18,768 nucleotides of DNA from Actinomycetes bacterium. Its GTDB lineage: Bacteria; Actinomycetota; Humimicrobiia; Humimicrobiales; Humimicrobiaceae. Made by a program: the position numbers and the translations under genes. Under the pieces are notes generated by a model. It had not been told where the DNA came from, searched no databases, and saw only the letters and a program-made list of their open reading frames with translations. Below are positions 7,061 to 13,039 of the stretch, piece by piece. Location of the stretch: positions 1 through 18,768 of the forward strand of contig JAUVXY010000008.1 in assembly GCA_030603375.1 (NCBI GenBank). The letters run 5' to 3'. How positions within the stretch are numbered: the first letter of the stretch is position 1; every line of letters begins with the position of its first letter.

Positions 7061-8220
7061 TCATAACACCAAGGGAAAGAGTAATAAAAAGTCTTAATTT
7101 TAAACAGCCTGATAGAGTACCAATGGCTCTAGGGGGTAGTGCTTACGGAGTTACCGATGAGCTATATTTTAAGATTCTTAAGCTTATGGGAATAGGAGAA
7201 GTTACTAAACCATTCAGGAAAAATTACAGTATTAACTATTATGATGAGAGGATTCTTGACAGGATAGGAACTGATACTAGGTATGTCTGGATCGAACCTA
7301 TCAGGAGAATTCCATGTGCTAAAAATGGAGAGTATATTGATGAATGGGGTCTTATCTGGAAGAAAGCAGGGCCCTACTTTAGTGTTATAAATGCTCCTCT
7401 TAAAGGTATGTCTTACGAGGAGATTAAAAATTATTCTTGGCCAAATACATTTGAAAGTTTTAGGTTTGAAAGTCTAAGCAGAATGATAGAAGATAAAAGA
7501 AAACTGTATGCAGGTAGATATGCAATTTCTCTTAGGTCTGTTACCTCACACGGTCTTTTTCAACTTGCTTGTGACTTAAGAGGGACAGAAGATTTTCTTA
7601 TGGACCTTGCAACAAATAAAAGTATCGTTTTTTTAATTATAGAGAAAATTCATGAAATTATTTCTAAATTAATAGAAAGTGCTCTTGATGCTTCTTTGGA
7701 TGCAGTAGATATAGTTGAGTTACCTGGTGATGATTTTGCAAGTCAATCTTCTCTTATTATTTCACCTAAAGCATTTGAGGAATTTTTTCTAACTCCTTAT
7801 AAAGAGATAGTAGGATGTATAAAGGCAAAGGTGAAAAATAAAGTTTATGTCCTGTTTCATAGCGATGGTTACATGAAAGATCTACTTGATTTTCTGGTGG
7901 AAATTGGGGTAGATATTTTTCATCCCCTTGAGCCCCTCCCTGTATACTCAATTGATGACCTTATATCAATAAAGAAAAAATATCAGGGCAGACTTGCATT
8001 TTTAGGAGCTGTCGATATAAAAAAATCTCTTTCAGGGCGTCTTGCTAAGACAAAGGAAGAAGTTAAAAAAAGTATAGATATCTTTTTTAATGAAGGTGGT
8101 TATATTCTTGCTCCTGCAAATCATTTGCAGGCAGATGTTAACGAAGAAAATGTAGTTTTTATGTATGAATTTGCAAGGAAGTATAGCAGGGAGAAAGTTA
8201 AGTCTAAATATGATAATTAA
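7057..8220 (+). CDS. Uroporphyrinogen decarboxylase-like (URO-D/MtaA superfamily) protein of unknown function
   Basis: 387 aa, starting at GTG 7057, which overlaps the GntR stop (GTGA), so the two are translationally coupled. The N-terminus TPRERVIKSLNFKQPDRVPM (4-23) is diagnostic for the URO-D superfamily. Later markers are VLFHSDGYMKDLLDFL (265-280), GVDIFHPLEP (284-293) and FLGAVDI (315-321). Methylcobamide:CoM methyltransferases of this superfamily carry an HxCG zinc site, where this protein has His268-Ser-Asp-Gly. A cysteine-dependent zinc methyltransferase is therefore unlikely. No heme or corrinoid genes are nearby; everything around it is sugar metabolism. Members of this branch occur in sugar operons without a known activity. 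Substrate and reaction are unknown. Confidence 0.8.
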   Translation: MIITPRERVIKSLNFKQPDRVPMALGGSAYGVTDELYFKILKLMGIGEVTKPFRKNYSINYYDERILDRIGTDTRYVWIEPIRRIPCAKNGEYIDEWGLIWKKAGPYFSVINAPLKGMSYEEIKNYSWPNTFESFRFESLSRMIEDKRKLYAGRYAISLRSVTSHGLFQLACDLRGTEDFLMDLATNKSIVFLIIEKIHEIISKLIESALDASLDAVDIVELPGDDFASQSSLIISPKAFEEFFLTPYKEIVGCIKAKVKNKVYVLFHSDGYMKDLLDFLVEIGVDIFHPLEPLPVYSIDDLISIKKKYQGRLAFLGAVDIKKSLSGRLAKTKEEVKKSIDIFFNEGGYILAPANHLQADVNEENVVFMYEFARKYSREKVKSKYDN

Positions 8221-8413
8221 AAATATAATAAATTCTTGATACTGCATATAAATCAATAAAAACAGGAAAGTGAGAAAAACTAGAAAATTAACATAAATTT
8301 TAAAGTTTATTTTATGAGCTTAAAGCTTATGCTGAAGATGCATAAAAAGTGCTATTAGATAAAATATTAGAAATATTAGAGGTAGAGAAAATAAGAGTAA
8401 GCAGGCAGTAAAT
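8221..8413 (+). promoter_or_regulatory. Leader region of the ROK kinase gene with possible operator
   Basis: 193 nt without a gene. It contains an imperfect palindrome centred on 8322 (TATGAGCTT A AAGCTTATG, 7 of 9 pairs). It also holds ATAAAAAGTGCTA at 8342-8354 and three ATTAGA copies at 8354, 8365 and 8374. ATAAAAAGTGCTA recurs exactly at 16982-16994. No confident promoter hexamers at proper spacing were found. Confidence 0.3.
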
Positions 8414-9409
8414 ATGAATAGTAGTGATAAGATTTATAGGGTAAAAGTTGGCGTGGATTTTGGGGCAAGCAAGATAATCTCTGGAGTAGTAGTTAAAGAT
8501 AAAGTGATATCTTTAAAAAAAATTCCTACACCAAGAAATGGAAATAAAGAAGATATTGTTAAAAAGATATCAGAAGTAATAAATTCTTCTGTGAAAGCTT
8601 CTGATACAGATATTGACAGTATTTACTCTATAGGTATAGGAGTTCCTGGGTCACTTGACCACAAGAGACAACTATGCATGTTGCTTCCTAATGTTCCTGG
8701 AAATTGGAAAGGATTTCCTTTAGGTGTAAAGGTAGAAAAATTATTCAGTGTTCCTACATTTATTGTAAATGACGTAAGGGCAATTACTCTTGGTGAAGCA
8801 AAGTTTGGAGCAGGAGCTGGATGCAAGAACATAGCTTTAATAGCAATAGGAACTGGAATTGGAGGGGGATTGTATCTGGATGGCAGGTTATACTTAGGAT
8901 CTGATGGAGCAGCAGGGGAGATAGGCCATCTTATTGTTGACAAAAGTGGATCAGCCTGTGGATGTGGAGCTCTTGGGTGTCTTGAAGCTTTAGCAAGCGG
9001 AACTGCTATAACTTCAAAAATCTTTAGACTGGTTAAACAAGGGGTCAATACTGATATGACTAAATTTATTGAAAAAGGTAGTTATGACAAACTAAATCCT
9101 TCGGTTGCTTTTAAAGCAGCTTCTTGTGGCGACTACTATGCCAACTGGATTTTAAACTCTACTTCAGATGACTTAAGTGTTGTTATTTCTAATTTAATTA
9201 CTTTGCTAAACCCGGATAAAGTTATTCTTACGGGTGGGGTATTAAAGGATGCAGAAGAGTTTATTAGTAGGATCAAGGTGAAAGTAAGTGATAGGGTAAA
9301 GATGCCGCTAAACAGGATAGTAATTGAAAAAGGAAAGCTTGGGCAGAAGGCGGGAATACTTGGAGCAGCAGTTTGGGGTGAGATAATGAGAAAGAAGGAA
9401 GATTTGTAG
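8414..9409 (+). CDS. ROK-family sugar kinase (glucokinase-like)
   Basis: 331 aa. The first phosphate-binding loop VGVDFGASK (12-20) and second loop AIGTGIGGGLY (144-154) mark the ASKHA fold. Asp120 in VNDVRA is in the position of the catalytic base. The ROK zinc site is intact: His172 in GEIGHL, then CGCGALGC (182-189) supplying three cysteines, followed by Leu-Glu. The absence of an N-terminal helix-turn-helix makes this a kinase, not a ROK repressor. The likely reaction is ATP-dependent 6-phosphorylation of a hexose such as glucose; N-acetyl-hexosamines are possible. It would phosphorylate the monosaccharide freed by the downstream phosphorylase. The ribosome site before ATG 8414 is weak. 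Confidence 0.9.
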   Translation: MNSSDKIYRVKVGVDFGASKIISGVVVKDKVISLKKIPTPRNGNKEDIVKKISEVINSSVKASDTDIDSIYSIGIGVPGSLDHKRQLCMLLPNVPGNWKGFPLGVKVEKLFSVPTFIVNDVRAITLGEAKFGAGAGCKNIALIAIGTGIGGGLYLDGRLYLGSDGAAGEIGHLIVDKSGSACGCGALGCLEALASGTAITSKIFRLVKQGVNTDMTKFIEKGSYDKLNPSVAFKAASCGDYYANWILNSTSDDLSVVISNLITLLNPDKVILTGGVLKDAEEFISRIKVKVSDRVKMPLNRIVIEKGKLGQKAGILGAAVWGEIMRKKEDL

Positions 9410-9674
9410 GATGGTCTAGATATTATCTGAGGGTTTCTTAAGAGTAAATAGCAGGTTATTTTTCGGTTTTGGAAAAGTAGTAGCTAAGATAGTAAAGGAG
9501 GCAAAAGGAAAAGATATTTAATTACTGTTAGTGAAGGAGGTGATAGATGCAAAAGTAAAATGAGATTTGCTTGAGTATGACGCTACGGTACACTTTTTAT
9601 ATCAAACAAATCTCAAGAATGATTTTATTAAAAGTTAACTAATAAGTAAACAATAAAGAATAAGGAGGAGTAAA
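9410..9674 (+). promoter_or_regulatory. Leader region of the ABC transporter operon
   Basis: 265 nt without a normal gene. It holds two strong ribosome-site-like tracts (9494-9501 and 9534-9544). A 9-bp inverted repeat is formed by TGAGATTTG (9561-9569) and CAAATCTCA (9607-9615). Between its arms lies GTACACTTTTTAT (9588-9600), whose reverse complement shares AAAAAGTGTAC with the leader of the phosphorylase gene (12901-12911). The stretch looks like a regulated leader. No convincing -35/-10 pair was found. Confidence 0.4.
9547..9558 (+). other. Three-codon mini-ORF (Met-Gln-Lys-stop) behind a perfect Shine-Dalgarno site
   Basis: AAGGAGGTGAT at 9534-9544 is the full complement of the usual 16S rRNA 3' end, and an ATG follows with normal spacing at 9547. 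The frame closes after ATG CAA AAG TAA. This is the best ribosome site in the window, yet it serves no proper gene. It may be a leader peptide, a ribosome-loading site that controls the leader, or the relic of a deleted gene. Confidence 0.4.
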
Positions 9675-11060
9675 ATGAAAAAGTCATTACTGTGGATGTT
9701 AGTGCTAGTAATTAGTATATCAATGATACTAACTTTTTCGGTTTCAGGTTGTAAGGCAACCAAAGAGGAGGCAGCACCAACAGAAGCAGCAGCAGAAGAA
9801 GTAGAGGAAGAAGAGGCCGAAGAAGCACCTGCTGAAGAGGCAGCTCCAGAAGAAAAGGTTGAACTTATGTTCTGGGATATGGTCTGGGGGCCTCCAGAAT
9901 ATGTAGAGACAGCAGAAAGGCTGGTAGAAGAATTTAACGAAGAAAATTCTTCAATCACAGTAACATATCAATCGATACCATGGGAAGGCTTCTATGAAAC
10001 TTTTACTACAGCAGTTGCATCAGGCACAGCGCCAGATGTCAGTACCGGTGCTGGATACCAGCCGTTTCAATTTGCGGTTATGGATGAAATTTTGTATTTA
10101 GACTCTATAACTGATGAATGGAAAGCTGAAGGAAAGTTAGAAGAGTTATTTTTCCCCGGGAGTGTAGATAGTTTAAAGTATGATGGGAAACAAGTTGGTA
10201 TTCCATGGCTTACAGGTAACTGGGGTATATTTTACAGAAAAGATATGCTTGAAAAGGCAGGAGTAGAACCTCCTCGGAATTGGGATGAATTTTATGAGGC
10301 TGTTAAGAAATTGAGAAAAGGTGATGAATACGGTTTTGTATATCCTTCATTAGGTCCAGTGGGTGATTGGTGTTTTGCATATTTTCTATTCAATAATGGT
10401 GGCAGGATATTTAATATTGATAAAGAGCCAGATTTTGCTAATGAAAGAAATGTAGAAGCATTGGATTTTTTAAGAAAAATGAAAGATGAAGATCTTGTTC
10501 CCGGGGGTGTTGGAAGTTATCAAACTGTAGATTCCGAAAAAATTTTCTTTCAGGGGAAGGCGGTCATGCTTTTTGGAAGTGATTGGTCAATTCCATTAAT
10601 TCAGAGTCAAGGTGAAGAATTTTTAGATAAAGTTGAATATCTTCCTATTATGGAGAATAAAAATGGTGATAAGATTGTACCGGGTGGATACAATGGCATT
10701 ATGGCTTATAAGCAATCCAAACATCCAGAGCAGGCTAAGAAATTTATTAAATGGTGGATTGAAAATAATGGAGATTTATGGACAGAAGGACATAGTGGAT
10801 TTTGTCCAGGAACAAAACTGAATGCCAGCCTTCCTTGCATAACAGAAGGTAGATTAAGGAAAGCATTTATGGATGACTATCTCCCTAATATGGTAAACAA
10901 AACCTATCCTTATAAAGAATCTTTTGCAGAGATGGCAAATATTGAAGGGGAGATGTTACTTAGTGTGGCACTGCAACGTGCGTTAACAACCGATGAGGAC
11001 TCAAAGGCAATCTTGACTGATATAAATGAAAAAATACAAGAAATCATGAGTGGTGAATAA
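9675..11060 (+). CDS. ABC transporter sugar-binding lipoprotein (family 1 solute-binding protein)
   Basis: 461 aa. A lipoprotein signal peptide covers 1-25, ending in the lipobox VSGC with Cys26 as the lipidated residue. A Glu/Ala-rich flexible tether follows (about 29-61) and holds the protein off the membrane. The mature domain begins at VELMFWDMVWG. It has the family 1 pattern: AERLVEEFNEEN, then AVASGTAPDV, and near the end WWIENNGDLW. It captures a mono- or oligosaccharide outside the cell and hands it to the two permeases downstream; substrate is not readable from sequence. The start at ATG 9675 has AAGGAGG at 9662-9668. A strong hairpin follows the stop. Confidence 0.93.
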   Translation: MKKSLLWMLVLVISISMILTFSVSGCKATKEEAAPTEAAAEEVEEEEAEEAPAEEAAPEEKVELMFWDMVWGPPEYVETAERLVEEFNEENSSITVTYQSIPWEGFYETFTTAVASGTAPDVSTGAGYQPFQFAVMDEILYLDSITDEWKAEGKLEELFFPGSVDSLKYDGKQVGIPWLTGNWGIFYRKDMLEKAGVEPPRNWDEFYEAVKKLRKGDEYGFVYPSLGPVGDWCFAYFLFNNGGRIFNIDKEPDFANERNVEALDFLRKMKDEDLVPGGVGSYQTVDSEKIFFQGKAVMLFGSDWSIPLIQSQGEEFLDKVEYLPIMENKNGDKIVPGGYNGIMAYKQSKHPEQAKKFIKWWIENNGDLWTEGHSGFCPGTKLNASLPCITEGRLRKAFMDDYLPNMVNKTYPYKESFAEMANIEGEMLLSVALQRALTTDEDSKAILTDINEKIQEIMSGE

Positions 11061-11068
11061 TATTTAAG

Positions 11069-11102
11069 AGAGAGGAGGAGGAATAGTCTCCTCCTCCTCT
11101 CT
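11069..11102 (+). terminator. Strong intra-operon hairpin between lipoprotein and permease genes
   Basis: Perfect 14-bp arms (11069-11082 and 11089-11102) made of GA-rich and CT-rich repeats enclose the 6-nt loop ATAGTC. The following ATACTTTT is a short, imperfect U-tract. The hairpin starts 8 nt after the lipoprotein stop. By analogy with malE-malF type spacers, it probably stops most transcripts or protects the upstream mRNA from 3' decay, so that binding protein exceeds permease. Confidence 0.75.
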
Positions 11103-11118
11103 ATACTTTTACAAAGGG

Positions 11119-12009
11119 GTGAATAAGATTCTAAATATTAATAAAAAATTTTTTCCTTTTTTATTAATATTGCCTGCTACAATAAGTATTATTTTAGTGG
11201 CTATGTATCCATTTTTTAAGGGTCTTCAGTTAAGCTTTACCGACTATAATCTTTTAAGGATGAAGGATGTACAGTTTGTAGGGATTAAGAATTTTATCAA
11301 CATACTTACGAGTGATGAAGAATTTTGGAGAGTATTAGGATTTACTTTCATTTATGTATTTGGTACAGTCATTTTGAGCTATATTGTAGGTTTAGCAATA
11401 GCTTCTTTAATGAATCAAAATATTAAAGGGAGATCAATTTTTAGAGCGTTATTGCTAATCCCCTGGGTTATACCCTCTGTGGTAGCAGCAAATTCCTGGC
11501 TTTGGGTTTTAAATGATCAAACTGGTTTTATTAATATAAGCTTGATGAAGCTGGGGCTTATACAGAAGCCTCTTTTATTTATAGCAGAGCCTGCTATGGC
11601 TAAAATGACAGTTATTATGATGAGCACATGGAAATCCTTTCCTTTTATGGCGTTAGTGTTATTAGCTGGGCTACAAAATATACCAAAAGATCTTTATGAA
11701 GCTGCAGAAATTGATGGAGCTGGGTGGTGGCACTCACTTATTTATATTACAATGCCACTGTTAAAACCTGTAACCTTTGTTTCCACAATATTGATGTCCA
11801 TATGGACCTTTAATAATTTTGAAAATATTTACCTTTTGACCAGGGGTGGTCCAGCAAATGTTACTCAGGTAATTTCCATCTTAACATATTATACTGCATT
11901 TTTCCGTAATAAGCTGGGATATGCATGTGCTATCTCAAGTACAATGGTGATATTTATGGTTATTATGGCCCAAATTTACATGAAACTTTTAAAGACTAGT
12001 CAGAAGTGA
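11119..12009 (+). CDS. ABC sugar transporter permease (MalF-like)
   Basis: 296 aa with about six transmembrane helices, first at about 12-31. The EAA loop that docks the ATPase reads YEAAEIDGA (193-201) followed by ITMPLLKP (210-217). It forms the membrane channel with the next permease. The GTG at 11119 lies inside AAGGGGTGA (11114-11122), which looks like the ribosome site itself. A rare ATT start at 11128 would have better spacing and cost only three residues, so the exact start is uncertain. No ATP-binding subunit is encoded nearby; a shared MsmK-type ATPase elsewhere is likely. Confidence 0.93.
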   Translation: MNKILNINKKFFPFLLILPATISIILVAMYPFFKGLQLSFTDYNLLRMKDVQFVGIKNFINILTSDEEFWRVLGFTFIYVFGTVILSYIVGLAIASLMNQNIKGRSIFRALLLIPWVIPSVVAANSWLWVLNDQTGFINISLMKLGLIQKPLLFIAEPAMAKMTVIMMSTWKSFPFMALVLLAGLQNIPKDLYEAAEIDGAGWWHSLIYITMPLLKPVTFVSTILMSIWTFNNFENIYLLTRGGPANVTQVISILTYYTAFFRNKLGYACAISSTMVIFMVIMAQIYMKLLKTSQK

Positions 12010-12020
12010 AGGGGTAAAAT

Positions 12021-12854
12021 GTGAAAAGAAAAAAGTTAAATAAATTCTTTATTTATCTAATTTTAGTTATATTTGTGTTAATAATAAACTTGCCATTAAT
12101 CAGTATGGTCGGCACTTCCTTAAAAGCGGAGGACGAGGTTTTATCAACTAGTAACCTTTTCCCAACTAAAATAAGTTGGGTGAACTATCAAACTGTTTTG
12201 GGAAAAACCCCTTTCCTTACTTATATAAAGAATAGTCTTATTATTACCATTTCGGTGACTATATTTAGTACAATGCTTGCTGTCCTAGCTGGATATGCTC
12301 TGTCCAGATTTACACACAAAATAAGGGTTTTTGGTTTATATTCCAGATTATTAATAGTCTTACAAATGTTTCCCATAATTTTATTATTAATCCCTTTATT
12401 TATTATTTTTAAAAGTATTGGGATTCTTAATACCCGGCTGCCTGCTATATTAATATATATAACTATCACACTTCCATTCTCTATCTGGTTGATGACTGGA
12501 TTTTTTGATGGAATTCCTGTTGAGTTAGAAGAAGCAGGGACAATAGATGGTTGCAGCCAGTTCCAGAGCTTTTATCTTTTGGTACTTCCAGTTTCAAGTC
12601 CAGGAGTTGCTGCAATTGCAATTTTTTCATTCATATTCTGCTGGAACGAATATTTACTAGCAAGTATATTCCTGAAGCAGGATAATTTACGCACTTTACC
12701 TATAGGATTACAAACCTTTATTCAGCAGTATACATCAGCGTGGGGCTCATTAATGGCAGCATCTACCTTAACCATTATACCTACTATTATATTTTTAATT
12801 TTTATGCAGAAGTACATTATTCAAGGATTGACAGCAGGAGCAGTAAAAGGATGA
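12021..12854 (+). CDS. ABC sugar transporter permease (MalG-like)
   Basis: 277 aa with about six membrane helices, first at about 9-30. The EAA loop is LEEAGTIDGCSQ (169-180) with the trailing LP at 189-190. The C-terminus IIQGLTAGAVKG is the usual ending of MalG-type permeases. Translation starts at GTG 12021 with AAGGGG at 12009-12014. The ATG two bases upstream is immediately followed by a stop in its own frame. The gap to the preceding permease is 11 nt, so they are co-expressed as the two halves of the channel. Confidence 0.94.
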   Translation: MKRKKLNKFFIYLILVIFVLIINLPLISMVGTSLKAEDEVLSTSNLFPTKISWVNYQTVLGKTPFLTYIKNSLIITISVTIFSTMLAVLAGYALSRFTHKIRVFGLYSRLLIVLQMFPIILLLIPLFIIFKSIGILNTRLPAILIYITITLPFSIWLMTGFFDGIPVELEEAGTIDGCSQFQSFYLLVLPVSSPGVAAIAIFSFIFCWNEYLLASIFLKQDNLRTLPIGLQTFIQQYTSAWGSLMAASTLTIIPTIIFLIFMQKYIIQGLTAGAVKG

Positions 12855-13039
12855 TAAATCAGTTTTTACTTAAAATCTTATTATACAAACCAGATAAATA
12901 AAAAGTGTACTAATCAGGTATGACATGAATAGAGGCAATACATATAGTGTATGATTTCAAGTTATGTTTTAAAGAGTTTTATGCTCTTTTAGGTTTAATC
13001 ATAATTGATTTTATAAAAAAATAATGGGGAATTTTAACA
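12855..13039 (+). promoter_or_regulatory. Leader region of the phosphorylase gene
   Basis: 185 nt without a gene. It holds AAAAAGTGTAC at 12901-12911, which is present in reverse orientation in the ABC operon leader. It also has a small ATACA/TGTAT dyad at 12939-12953. A weak hairpin (AAAGAG 12971-12976, CTCTTT 12984-12989) is followed by only one further T. Promoter hexamers are not convincing. The region may carry a separate promoter or simply continue the transporter transcript. Confidence 0.3.

Noticed and set aside
7057..8220. Heme-pathway uroporphyrinogen decarboxylase (hemE)
   Set aside because: Only superfamily-level motifs are present, and the neighbours are regulation and sugar metabolism with no heme genes.
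9635..9958. Serine/alanine-rich 107-residue frame on the - strand
   Set aside because: Its composition is the antisense image of the Glu/Ala-rich tether of the binding lipoprotein.
12971..12990. Hairpin AAAGAG/CTCTTT as terminator of the transporter operon
   Set aside because: The stem is only 6 bp, A/T-rich, and followed by a single extra T. It is not strong enough to list as a terminator.
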